64,000 nucleotides of DNA. Origin: Aspidiotus rigidus. Its lineage: Eukaryota > Arthropoda > Insecta > Hemiptera > Diaspididae. Below, in pieces: positions 25,211 through 36,985 of this stretch (positions within the stretch are counted from its first letter, which is position 1; each line of letters opens with the position of its first letter). The position numbers were made by a program, and so were the translations under genes. The notes below the pieces were generated by a model. That model saw only the letters and a list, made by a program, of their open reading frames with translations, was not told the DNA's origin and did no database searches. The stretch lies in assembly GCA_035079385.1 (NCBI GenBank), contig JAVHKY010000029.1, positions 3,534,001 to 3,598,000 of the forward strand, written 5' to 3'.

Positions 25211-25423
25211 TCACAGAACTACACGAGGAACGTCGTCTTCAGTGGCCTTGCTAGGAATTCTATCCAAATCGTATTGACATATTCGTGTTAAGCAACTGAA
25301 GAGAAGAACCTGTTTGTTGGACAACGTATTTATTGACTTCAAATACGAATCAGATTTTCCATCGCCTTTGGAAGAAAAATTATACAACTCTTTTACAAAA
25401 ATGAAAAAATTGCGCGACAACAA
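25211..25423 (-). other. open frame of uncertain status downstream of DAXX
   Basis: A minus-strand frame ends PSKATEDDVPRVVL and includes LSNKQVLLFSCLTRICQYDL. Composition looks protein-like and the stop is well placed, but it has no in-frame ATG (the first codon is TTG) and no strong acceptor. It could be an exon of another gene or part of the DAXX 3' UTR. I recognise no family. Confidence 0.25.
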
Positions 25424-25693
25424 TATTACTCAAAAATAATTTATTAAAATACCGAGAAACTCAGCGGAACAGAATTAGCTACATGTTACAAAGTATGTAG
25501 ATAATAGGGAAAGAATGGGTAGTACCTATATAATAAGGTATAAATGAATCAAATTTCGATAAAATAAAAAAGTATTTATGTAATAGTTTATAAATTGAAA
25601 AGAACAACTAGACCCAAATAAAACACAGCACTGAATAGAATAATTAGTGTATACATTGAACTAACACTCACTTTTAGGTAGAAACTACATATT

Positions 25694-28600
25694 TTAATCT
25701 AACTGAATTAATTCTTCGGTAGATAAACTTTTTACCTCGTGAAGTTGCGTTGCGTGGTTTACTTGCACCAGTTTACGAGTAGTTTGTAAGGAAGAACTGA
25801 AGGCATTATTACGAAAAGTTCTCGAGAAACCTTGATTTGGTATTTGAGAAGAACGAGCGGCGGATAGTTGGACAATTGATTCTTCGACCGTGGTTGTTTT
25901 TCTCCTAGCAATTATTTGATTATTCTGCACGAACCTCCTGACTTCATTATTCTGAACCAAACGCCTTTGCGAACTTTGGTTGAAAAAGGCATTCCTATTT
26001 TGAATAAGACTAGGCCTCATGTAGTTTGTATTTGACATTCCACCTGACTATGAATAAAAAAATGAGAAAATTAAATTTTTCAATATTTAAGCGATGTATA
26101 ATACGAAAATAAGAGAGAAAATGCATCACTTACCTGCGCTATTCTGGATACGCGGTAATTTGGAGGTATCGTCATTCTTCTAATTGGAGCTATGTTTGGT
26201 ATAGTGGAGCGAGGTACTAAAGAAACAGATGACTGTGCAGGCCTGCATGGTGGAGCATTTGGTTTCCTTAGAACGGTTGAAACACTCGTTCCGTTCGGTA
26301 ACGAAAAGTTTACTAAAAATATAAAAAAACAGTTGTAAGCAAGTTTAGAGAAATGTTGAATTTTTACCCTGATTTCATTTTCTCTGCTGACGCAAAATTT
26401 TCTTTTGAATATTCATTAAATTATAGCCAATTATTTTTACTGAAAATTTTTCAGAACAAAGCCTAAGATCTCGAGTAGCCATAAATATTTGACAATAATT
26501 TACAATTATAAAATTACGATTTATTTACAAAATAAGATGAGTCAACTTCTGAGTATTAAGTAGTTCCAGTGTAATTTCATTATTCGTTTGTTCAAATAAA
26601 GAAAAAGAAAAGAAATAAGGAATCGAATTTTAAATTTTAGTATTTCCAGTATAATTTCATCAACGAAACCGTTTGTCCAAATAAAGAAAAACAAAAGAAA
26701 GAAGAAAACGAAAAGCAGTTCCATTATAATTTTATCATTCGTTCTATTTATCCGCGAAACGGTTTCTTTGAATAAAGGAAGTCAAAAGAGAAAAGAAAAC
26801 AAATTTACAATTTATGAAGATTTTGAAATGATTTATTTTCGAAAAAAAATTACGAAGCGTATCTTTTAGCGAGACTCACTTTTTTTAATGAACGCACCCA
26901 GGTCAATATTAGGGAAATTTCTTTGTGGAGCGCTGTTCGTGTTTTCAAGTTTATCAACGTTGATAATTTCATCACTACGTGAATTAGCCTTAGCTTTACT
27001 TTTTGACGGAATTTCATCAATTATGACAACATCATCATCATCGGCATTTGGCTTAGGATCTTGTTCAGTCTTTCGAATCGGCGATACAGCACCGTTAGGA
27101 ATATTTTTCTTGGTGGTTTCGGCTACTTTATTGCTAACCGAAGTTTTAAGCTCTACATCGAAATTTGATCCAGCAAATTTGCGATTTCGATTATTTGGTT
27201 CCGAGACCTTCGCTAGCAGTTCCGAGACCTTACCTAGCATACTGTCAAAATTTTTAGTCTTATCTGAATCGACTTCGTTCTTTACAGTTTTAGAGCTGAA
27301 GTTTTCTTCATCTTCTGACTTCCTTGATGCAGGCGTATTTTCACTCGGACAATGTTCCCCAAGGACGATGACGTTTTCAATATTTTCTAAATTCAAGCGG
27401 CTCAGTACTTTCTTCGAATTCGATTCTTCTTTATCACGGTTTTCATTTTTAACAAAATTTGAAAGTGGTGTTGAAGTGACAATTCTAGTGGGTGTTTGTA
27501 CTTTACTTCGTTTCTTATCGTGAATTTCAGAATCTGAAGAGTCCGATTCCGCTCGCCCTTTTCGCTGGGTGACCAAACTTTTACTGCAACACGGTTGCTG
27601 AAAATCTGGTTCAATCTTCATAAGTTCTGGAACCTTAGGACAATACTTTTCCCAAATTGGTGACATTGTGATATCCAATAATCTTACGGTGCAAGGTCTC
27701 ACTTGTTCTTCATCTTCGGATTGATCCATTTCAAAATCACTCGCGGAGGTTACTTCATCATCATCATTTTCTTCCTCTTCTTCATTTTCAGACATTTGTT
27801 CTTCGCCGGAGCCAACTTCAACACCTTCTAAACGATTTTCTTCTTGTTTAGTAGCGTATTTATTGATAATCTACCAAGAAGGAGGAGATAAAACCAACAA
27901 ATATTAAATAACCACGATTGAAGGATTGAAGTCTTTAAAAAGAGAGGCAGAAGCTCGTTTTACTTACTTCATCTATTTTATGACCGTGGAGTCTTTGGTT
28001 TTCCAATAATTTTTCCTGTAGTTGATCGTCAGCGGCTGCTGGGTCCTCCTGATGATTAGGTAGGTACGAGCACATCGTATCATGAAAGTCATACTGACGT
28101 TTCAATTTTAAAGTTTGCCCTAATTCTTCGAATGCAATTTTGGCTACAAAAAAATTTAAAAATATCAACCATCACACTGAATAAAATTTAAAAATAAGGT
28201 TCGAACTCATACCAGTATCGTGGATTTGGAATTCTGTTAGATTCAACTGCCTTCGATCGTTTACCACTTCGACTACTTTAAAAATGTCGTGATAATCTGG
28301 AAATTCTTTATTATCATTATAAAACCGTTCGATGGCACGATTCACCGAGGGTATCTTGGTACCTGAAAGGGCATTCTCGCATAAGATAAACACACAGGAA
28401 AACACGAACAAAAATAGAACAAATTTTACTCACCAGAAAATCGTATTGTTTTAGAACTATCATCATTGCCTGCTCTTTCCAGCTCGCAAATTTTGCTATG
28501 AACCTGACAGAAACGTGTTTTATACCTAAGGCAAATGATTTGTTCAGTATCACAAAACTCATTTCATTCATAGCTGAATAAGTGCAATCTACCTGGTAAC

Positions 28601-29735
28601 TTTCAAATAATTGGAATCTTCATCGCCACTTTCATCAAAATTTACTTCCTCCTCTTCTAAAGACTGTATTCTCGTATGGAGTTTCTTAAAAAGGAAAATT
28701 GAAATACAAACAAAATTAATTTTATTTTCTATTAAGATAGGATGAAAACTTTGAACAAGGAATGAAACCAAGCGAATATATTTTACATGAATATCAAAAT
28801 ACTATATCTTTTTATTTCCTTCTTCATTCCCGTTAAATTTTCCATCCGTTACTTTATTCACGATGTTTTAATACGCCCTTACAGCTAAGAGAAGTTTTAA
28901 TTTTGCGATTTGCCTCAGAGTCCTTTTATCAAGTTCATTAGTTTGACTATCAGGAAGATTTTCTGGTGCGGGATCTTCTGGTGGAGGTTTCTTAATCTAA
29001 AATCAAATTAAATCTGAAATCAGTTTTACGCTTCGAGAAATTCAATGAGTCTTTAACACAAAAATAATTCACCGAATGAAGTCTCAATTCGTCCGCGACT
29101 TTTTTCATACACTGCCAGGGTTCTTCCGCTATCTTCGGAAAGTTCATCTGCAGTAGATTAACGAATGATATTTGATTTCTGTAAGAAGTATCAGCTCTGG
29201 AAAAGAGTCGGCGCATTTTTCGTATCCCTTTTTCAGCATCGGCGACAGGCCTAATGGCTGTTTTACATTTATCCAGAAACTGTAAAATATCTTTGTCGTT
29301 TTAGAATACTATCTACTTCATTCTATGCCCGACTTTGGTTCGCTAGATATTAGCCTCTCAGGAAGTTTTTACGTTGTTTGTAATTGTAATTGCAACTTAT
29401 TGCTCAGAATAGATATTACTCACTTGTTCATATAAATCTGTTCCATCAATGGAGCGTATGTGAGCGTATTTCCTACCATTTTTGAGATACTTCGATTGCA
29501 CATCTTCTGGTTTGACGACCAACTTAGTTTCTTCTTTCTAAAATATAAAAAGAATGGGGATTTATCACAACAGCTTCGAGAACACCTAAGATTGTCGACA
29601 AGACATATTTCACACTCTTCTTCAAACTCAATTCAGTTATTGTTTGAAATTTCTCCTCATTGATATTGATTCCAGTCAACATACCTGTAGTTCTTCTTCT
29701 TCAGAGTCTATAGTAATACAATCATCATCAGACAT
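25694..29735 (-). CDS. DAXX: DAXX-like histone H3.3 chaperone / SUMO-binding protein
   Basis: DAXX proteins deposit histone H3.3, bind ATRX/XNP and PML-type bodies, and act as SUMO-dependent co-repressors. Eleven exons on the minus strand (29735-29685, 29537-29424, 29279-29073, 28996-28883, 28684-28593, 28525-28434, 28362-28213, 28143-27968, 27870-26880, 26312-26134, 26047-25694) join in phase to about 839 residues. The N-terminus MSDDDCITIDSEEEE is SIM-like. Exon 3 matches the DAXX helical bundle (FLDKCKTAIRP...). Exons 6-9 match the histone-binding domain (RAIERFYNDNKEFPDY, KRQYDFHDTMCSYLP, ENQRLHGHKIDE, IINKYATKQEENR). An acidic stretch follows (EEEEENDDDE), then a long disordered tail with more SIM-like motifs (IENVIVLGE, DDDVVIIDE). 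The frame ending at 26866 is read-through of a donor site; two more exons follow. Confidence 0.88.
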
Positions 29736-30091
29736 GGCACTCTGGACTAAACAATTTTAAACAAGTTATGAGAGGTAGAAATATCAACACTGTAAATTGT
29801 GTTACCACGTACTAATTTTCCGCGAGTTTTTTTCTAACTAAGACAGTGAATTTTGAAGGATTTATTACAGAGTTAGGATTGAATACCTTTCCCGCGTAAT
29901 AAGAAAAATCTTGATTAGGTATTAAATCAATCAAAAAATAAGATCATTCGATAGTAAAGTTATTATTATTAAGGGTACCTCTGTTTTAGTTTATCATTAA
30001 TTTATCTTCTTTCGTCAAACCAAACAACAGCGACGCGGGATGAAGAGGGCGATGATTTCATATAGCGCCAACTTTACCGTGGTGGGGTGCG

Positions 30092-30101
30092 GCGCATGCG
30101 C
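30092..30101. promoter_or_regulatory. NRF-1/Ewg-type palindrome GCGCATGCGC in the DAXX promoter
   Basis: GCGCATGCGC lies about 360 bp upstream of the DAXX start codon, in a locally GC-rich patch. This is the consensus for NRF-1 and its insect homologue erect wing, common in housekeeping promoters. Function is inferred from motif and position. Confidence 0.5.
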
Positions 30102-30864
30102 AAGCATCAGCGGAATTATACCATTCTTCAAAATAAAAAAATTTCCCTAAACCCAAGAACTTGATTCAGAACATTCAAAAAAACAAAATCATCATGGAAG
30201 GAGAACAGAAGGGTAAAACGGCTTCTGAAAAATGAGCGAATATTGTATTTTTTGTACAATTTGCCTCATTAATTCTCTGGAAAAGGAATGCCTATTTACC
30301 TGATATAACTCTCCAATCCAATACTGCGTCCAACGGTAGTATCAACAACAGGGTAAACAGTAAACACTAATAATCCTTCAAAAAGTTCAAATTGTTCACC
30401 ACTTCACCTCCAGACGTCACAGCTGAAGGACCTTGCTCACAGATTGCTTCGACTTTGCTCAATATTATGGCGGCCTAAATAGTCCTCTAATCCAACAGAA
30501 TCGAAATAATATCCCCCCTCTCATCCTTCATAAACACCAATAATAAGCCGTCCTGAACCAGAGCTCGGCTGCCATACAAAGTAGAATGGACGTATCTGCA
30601 TATTCACGATCTACGGAGAAGAGATTCTTCAACATCAGCAATAATACCTTTTTTACAGATTGTTGAAGTGCAGATTTGTCCATTCTATCTTGTACAACAG
30701 TTATTCTGCTGTGATAAGCAAGAACCACTCATCGTCACGTCACGTGATCTGCAGTAAGGAACTCTAGCATCATAACGAAGTTCACATCACGGACTCACCA
30801 CAATATACGTCACTTAACATTGCTGCTTGCTGTAGCTGCAGTGCAGTTCCTCTTGGGGCAGGAA
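30102..30864. other. DAXX upstream region, no gene recognised
   Basis: No coding similarity. The minus frame 30528-30728 lacks family resemblance. Confidence 0.45.
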
Positions 30865-31173
30865 CAGCGGTGGATTTACGCACAGGCAACATAGGCGACT
30901 GCCTAGGGCGGCAAATTTTCAAGGGGCGGCAAATTTTTGGATAGCCTAATATGAATCAATAAAAAAATTAAAATTTATTTTTTCTCAAATTGGCACACTC
31001 GTAATTACATTTTATAACTTATTCTTGAAAAGAAAGTCGGTTTTTCTATTATTTTCAAAATATTATACTTACCGTAATACATTAAATAAAAAGTTTGAAA
31101 AAAATTTTACATTATGACGGGGGCGGCACTCAGCCATCTGCCTAGGGCGGCGAAAAAGTTAAATCCGCCACTG
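30865..31173. mobile_element. hAT-type MITE (CAGCGGTGGATTTA / TAAATCCGCCACTG)
   Basis: 309 bp bounded by inverted ends CAGCGGTGGATTTA and TAAATCCGCCACTG, with the exact 8-bp duplication GGCAGGAA at 30857-30864 and 31174-31181. Two internal copies of gcctagggcggc face the ends. The CAGNGGCGGATTT-type terminus is common among animal hAT elements. Non-coding. Confidence 0.85.
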
Positions 31174-31761
31174 GGCAGGAATGTTCAAATAAGGTTCCTT
31201 TTCAGATGCGTCTAACTTCGAGTGAATCTGTGAATTGTTTTTTGATTTTTTCCCCACAAGGATAGATTGAATGGACTGTGCGACATCTGGCGGGGTAAAT
31301 TATTTCAATATTTCATTTTCAGGATACCAAAATGTCCAAAATTTAACATTCTGATGGTGATGACTGATGACTCAACAGTCAACAGCGAAAAGGTGGCAAT
31401 GTATGGAAGTTTGGCCCAACAAGAAGGTGATCATGATTTGTGATATTGAATTGCAATTAGTGATGGAAGGTGAGCAAGTGTTTGTTGCGTTAAATGCTCT
31501 AGCCTTTATGACATTTCTCAGCAAAAGCTTCCAGAATAAATGCTCAATTAGATGCTCGCTGAGCATTTCTTGAAAAATGTGTGCTGGCATCAATTTATAT
31601 TAATATTTTCAATGTAGAATTTGTTGATGAGGACCACGCCGCGCCGGACCACGGTACAATAATAATAATGAATATATGAAGAGGTATTGACACTTGCCTA
31701 TGTTCACTATCATACTAATGCTGTCACAAGAAATAATGTACTTGAGTGTTTTGCCACCTTT

Positions 31762-31763
<2 letters not shown>

Positions 31764-31857
<94 letters not shown>
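31764..31857. repeat. (TA)n microsatellite, about 94 bp
   Basis: An uninterrupted TA dinucleotide tract of about 47 repeats. The open frames of alternating Tyr-Ile across it are artefacts. Confidence 0.95.
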
Positions 31858-31860
<3 letters not shown>

Positions 31861-31866
31861 ACGTTT

Positions 31867-31936
31867 CACAAGAAAACATACGTTAACTCTCTAATCCAAT
31901 CAGCGGATTAGAGAGTTAACGTATGTTTTCTCGTGA
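31867..31936. repeat. near-perfect hairpin, 31-nt arms, 7-nt loop
   Basis: The left arm TCACAAGAAAACATACG continues to CTCTAATCC; the right arm is its complement with one mismatch; the loop is aatcagc. It directly follows the (TA)n tract, inside the 31635-34799 element. It could be the joined ends of a small palindromic element or a cruciform-prone structure. Confidence 0.8.
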
Positions 31937-32197
31937 CAGGTCCTGCGAGCTAGCGTGTGTAAAACGACCGAAAAAAGCGTCCACAGACGTGATAAGGTTT
32001 GCCGTAAGCGGCACTGAACACGCGTATTTAATTTAAAATACACGCGTCTCATCTTTCCCTTTGACTATATAGAGTCAAAGATCTTTCCTCACTGCGCAAA
32101 CGTGTTTATTGCCGCTTATAAATCGCCATAAGCGTAATACTCTGATGTTAAGCCGTATTTCTACCACTTAGCGGAGTCCATAGGTATACAATAATAT

Positions 32198-32659
32198 CAC
32201 GGTATAAGATGAAGAGGTAATGACACGAACGTATTCTGACTGTGGTAAACGCTGTCCGTGATTTTGAAGTAGTTCTGAACATTCCGAGCGCAGCGCTCGT
32301 GATGAAAGTGATGGGTAATGTACAGAGTCTTATGGGAACGCCGCTACTTTCAAAAATTTATTGCAGGATCAGGAATCAGCCGATGCATTTCATATTTGGC
32401 ATAAAAATACCATTTAATCTACTCTATAAAATTTCGAAAGAATCACCCTTCTAAGTAAATTCTTGGATATTTTATAATCCATGGAAATTTCATCAATACT
32501 AGGGTACCAACGGTAACGTCTCGGCGCAGGTGGGGTGTAGAAGGAACAGGGAAACAGCCCGAGTGTTCGCTGCAAACCTAGCGGAAGTTTGTACGTACAA
32601 CTTCAAAACTGCGGACACGATTTTAGCGTTGTGTCATTACCTCTTCATCTTATACCGTG
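32198..32659. mobile_element. nested CACGG-family MITE
   Basis: 462 bp with inverted ends CACGGTATAAGATGAAGAGG (continuing TAATGACAC) and the complementary GTGTCATTACCTCTTCATC...ACCGTG. The exact 8-bp duplication AATAATAT is at 32190-32197 and 32660-32667. It lies wholly inside the 31635-34799 element and shares its terminal signature. No coding capacity. Confidence 0.85.
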
Positions 32660-34223
32660 AATAATATATAGTCAAAGTTTGCCACTACATAGCGCCAATG
32701 ATCAGTTCCCCAGTTATACGTAGAGTCTCATCTAATATATAAAGTAGAATGTTTGTCTGTCTGTATGTATGTTTGTCCATAACTTTCAAACGCCGTCACC
32801 TATCAACTTGAAATTTTTTTTGAAAAATTTTGTTTCATGTGGGTCAGGTTTTTGAATAAATTTCAACGTTCTGACTCCCTCAAGGTGGAGTGGGGGGCGA
32901 AAAAATTGAGAAAAAACAGGCATTATTGAGGATTGAACTGCTTCAATTGGTACGCGCGTTGTTCCAACCGTTCAAACGCATTGAGCGGCGCAGTTTTAAA
33001 AATTGAATTATTTATTATTGTGATAACTGAAGTATAACTCATTTTTATGAAAAATTGAAGAAAACAAAAATTGTAGCCCCTGTAATTTCCTTTCAAATAG
33101 GCCCAATCCCAGATTTTTAGGAGGAATTTTGGGAACTACTGGTATTTTAACTGGTGCATATATTCAATATCATTGCGTTCACACAGAGAGAGCATTTAAA
33201 CCGGTTGCTGTGTATAAATCTATAGAGACTATTCAAGTTTTATGTATCCAATTTTTGATTTTAAAAGGAGACATTCATGTGAAATGATTTCTTGAAAATT
33301 TGTGCTTCTTTTGTGATACAAGTCAACTATATACACCATATAAATATTGTCGTCAGAGTTTGAAACTACCTAAGAAAAGGTACTGGGTATGAGAAAGAAT
33401 TGGGAAAATTACATCCAGTTTCTCATATTGGAAAACGACTGAGAGTGCGTCTCATGTCTCTATACCTAACATAACCTAGTACTCTTATATATAAATTCAC
33501 TATTTTATAAAAAGTTGTAGAAATTGACCAAAAAATCTGAAACTTAGTGTGAATAGAATAGACTACTCATTAATGCTCTACGTATTAAAAAAAATATCCT
33601 CATGTGTAAATTTCTTGATTTTTTATAACCCTTGGAAATTTGTCAATAAGGCGATGTCGCAAACGCTCACCGAGGGCTCCGTCCAATGTATTTGTTTATG
33701 GATGAAAATCAGAAAATATTTTCAACAAAGTAGATATTTGAGAGTGGTCACAAATTAAAGAAAATTTTTATCTCTACAACTTCCATTCTTATGATTTTTT
33801 TCGTAGAAATTCCTTTTAAGAAGATATTTGAAAAAGAAAACTTCAAATTCCCATGAGGACACAAAGTAGGCGCCCTCCATGAAAACTGTGGTGGCCATTT
33901 TTGGAAGCTGCCTGAAAAGGGGATGTTACAGAAAATTGTTGAAATCTTGATTTTTTCTTCTTTTAGGTTATTCTATGAATGAAAATAATAAAAAAATGCT
34001 CTTACTACTTTTTTGTATTTTTTAATATTGACAAAGATACAGCCCGTTTTAGTTTTATACAGGTTTATAGCAATTTTTGCCGAATCCCCTTTTCGGGCAC
34101 GACTCTAGCGCACCTACAGTTGTGTCCTCATGCGAATTGTAATGATGCATAAATGCACACTGATAACACAAACCCTCAGTGAGCGTTTGCGTCGGTTCGC
34201 GACATCGCCTTATACAGTTATAC

Positions 34224-34628
34224 CACGGCCTACTTTATATAAGGCCGGAATGTAGCGAAGTCACAACGTCGCACTCTAAAATCAGTGGATACAGGTTTAC
34301 ATGGACGCTTATGGGAAAAAACGAAAAAATTCAAGTATTTTGATTCGCACGCTAATAAAACGCGGTTTTCGGAAAAAACGAAGAGAATATAACTTGAAGA
34401 GCAAACGATTTTCTGTTTTTTAAGCCCAATTTTAGTAAAATTGGTGCAGTACAAGTGCAGTTATCATCGTTTGAAAATTAAAAATCAGATAGGAGACGAA
34501 GTGCGGTACATGTACACCGTGGTTACACCGCACCGATGAACATGAACCGCCCCGAAACATCACTGATAAGAATCCACTGCGCGCTGTTGTCATTTTCTGC
34601 ATTCCGGCCTTATATAAAGTAGGCCGTG
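34224..34628. mobile_element. nested TIR element with CACGGCC termini
   Basis: 405 bp with inverted ends CACGGCCTACTTTATATAAG and the complementary CTTATATAAAGTAGGCCGTG, flanked by the 7-bp repeat GTTATAC at 34217-34223 and 34629-34635. It shares the first five bases with the CACGG family, but its inner TIR is different. It is also inside the 31635-34799 element. Confidence 0.75.
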
Positions 34629-34929
34629 GTTATACTATGGAGTATCGTATCACCAAGGGTATCATTATTAAGGCAACAACGCTGATGGGGTGCAGAAGGC
34701 ATTCACAATGGCTCAGCAAACGCAGCAAAATTCTGTATGAACTACATTATACAACAATTTTGTGTAGTGTCAATACCTCTTTATTGACATTGTACCGTGA
34801 TGAGGACTGTTCTTGATGTCCACATGGAGTTGGACTACAGAAGTTGGACTCAGACAAAGAACAGGCCCGCTGCTGCAGCCTGTATGGCCTGTGTATCCTT
34901 TTGTTATCAGATCAGTGGCGCCCAGGTGG

Positions 34930-35612
34930 CGCCGATTTGAAATAATCATGTGATTTGTAAAAAGACTTTGTCCTCCCAGTCCGTTAATGCAATACTGGGA
35001 GTAAGAGTGATGCCGCGGGACTTTGAAAATATTTTCGTACTTCTTGGAGTTGTAAAATTTTTCATTTTCAATTCCTGGACTTGGAAATATTTTCAACTGT
35101 TGGACTTTGAAATATTTTCAAGTGTTGGTCTTGGAATTATTTTCAAATTGTGGGACTTTGACTTAAAATTATTTTCAAACTGTGGGACTTTGAAATATTT
35201 TTAACTGTTGGACTTGAAATTATTTTCAAATTGTTGGACTTTGAAATATTTGCATACTTCTTGGGCTTAGAATTATTTTCTTTGAAATATTTTCAGCTGT
35301 CGGACTTGTAAAATTTTTCATTTTTGATTATCTCCCACAGTTGAGAATATTAAAAAGTCCAAGAATTGAAAATAAAAGATTTTACAAGTCCAACAGTTGA
35401 AAATATTTCAAAGTCCCACAATTTGAAAATAATTCCAAGTCCAAAAGTTGAAGAAATTTCGAAGTCCAAGAATTGAAAATGAAAAATTTTACAAGCCCAA
35501 GAAGTACGAAAATATTTCAAAGTACCACGGCATCACTCTTACTCCAACTATCGTAGTAACGGACTCGGAGGACGAAGTCTTCATTACAGATCACATGATA
35601 TTTCAAATCTCG
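34930..35612. mobile_element. foldback element with repeat-bearing arms
   Basis: Nearly the whole 680 bp is an inverted repeat. The left side (gatttgaaata...tcatgtgatttgta, tttgtcctcccagtccgtta) pairs with the right side (taacggactcggaggacgaa, ctgtaatga...atcacatgatatttc). The arms consist of repeated units about 30-35 bp long containing ggactttgaaatatttt (left) or aatatttcaaagtccaa (right). No open frame of interest. Confidence 0.75.
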
Positions 35613-36557
35613 CTATCAACTCAATGATGGTAAATGCTCTTTGAAGAAGCATTTGCTGGGTCATATAAAATGCTCGATCATTTTCCATCACTGATTATTT
35701 GCAATACTTTCTTATGGCAAAAACACAATATTTTTAAACCATGATAAATTCAAGATTGCGTACAATGGAGCCAAAAATCGTTAATATATCTTCTGGTAAC
35801 CTTTAGCTACAAGGAATAACAATCTAAAAGCTTTTTCAGAACTTATAACTCAAGTTATTCGCAATTTTCTCGACTTCATTTTCCACATTTAATAGATAGT
35901 CAAATTGCATTTTCACCTTCTCGGCGTACAACTACCAACCTGCCATTTACACAAGTCCAAATAGCAAAGATGGTGAGTAATTAGCGATCTTGTGTTTCTA
36001 GGGGTCTGTAAATATCAGCATGCCACATCCATCACTGTAGATTCAGATTGGCAGCAGCAGTGGCGTATTAAGAGAAGACGCCGCTCTAGATAATGTAAAG
36101 CTTTTCTTGTAATGTATTTTATTTCTTTCACTTTTTCCGCCCTAAGCAGCTGCCATGAGTGTAATACTTTGCTGTAAGAACGCTACTGGGCAGTAGCAAA
36201 AAGTATGTTTGTTGATGCGATGTAGAAGGGCCCTTATTTATACACAAGCAAAATAGAGTGCATTATTTTGTCCAATGTGTGACCGGGTAGTTGGAAGAAA
36301 AAAAAAAATAATAAAAAATGATAAATGCATAAAAAATCATAAGTATACGTCTTCGCGCATGCTTGCATATGCGTGAGTTCAAAGTTCAAACCATTGTGTA
36401 AATACTAAATACTCAAAACCATTGTGTCAAAAAGCGTTGCAAATTCTCAAATACAGCGAAAGCGAGCGGAAATTAATTCTTGAAATGTATTTTCAAAGAA
36501 TAAACTTGAAATTTGAGAAAAAAAAATAGGTACATAGAAATTCTTAAGTCTTAATCC

Positions 36558-36845
36558 ATTTACAAATATTGTGACCATTCACTAGTTAACTCGTTACATT
36601 TCATCGAATCTTATCAAAAATTATAGGAGCTACGTACAACAAATTCGTTGTCTTTTGTCGATTTACAAAAATTGTTATCATTCATTACATCACCAGTTAC
36701 ATTTCATCGAATTTTATCAAAAAATATTAGAAGAAAGCTTACGTTGTAACGAAATTATTATACTTTACTCGATTTACAAAATTTGTGCCATTTACAACTT
36801 CACTAGTTACATTTCTTCGAGTTTTATCGAAAAATACTAGAAGCT
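36558..36845. repeat. tandem repeat, period about 102-111 bp, three copies
   Basis: Units begin atttacaaa(a/t)attgt near 36558, 36660 and 36771, and each contains agttacatttcatcga(a/g)t(t/c)ttatc. They lie just downstream of the FAM50 stop codon, possibly overlapping its 3' UTR. Confidence 0.65.
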
Positions 36846-36985
36846 AGGAGTAAATATCACACATAAGAAACAAGAAAAAAAAAAAAAGAAAAAAAACATG
36901 GTTTACCTATAATCACAATAAAGTACAAAATCTGTACAATTAAAACAAAATAGTATCAAAATTGAGTGAATTCTAGGTATTCCTT

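Larger units (their letters stand above)
31635..34799. mobile_element. CACGG-family TIR element, 3.2 kb, with nested elements
   Basis: The right end is GTGTCAATACCTC...TTGTACCGTG. The left end reads CACGGTACAATAATAATAAT and then GAGGTATTGACAC, preceded by a 15-bp CACGCCGCGCCGGAC extension that begins at 31635. The exact 8-bp duplication ATGAGGAC is at 31627-31634 and 34800-34807. Inside are a (TA)n tract, a strong hairpin and at least two further TIR elements (32198-32659, 34224-34628). No transposase-like frame is intact. Termini match the element at 6836-8136. Confidence 0.75.

Noticed and set aside
26888..27523. 211-codon plus-strand frame
   Set aside because: It is the antisense of the large DAXX exon, whose minus-strand reading has splice and family support.
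31609..31911. Frames with long Tyr-Ile repeats
   Set aside because: They are translations of the (TA)n microsatellite.
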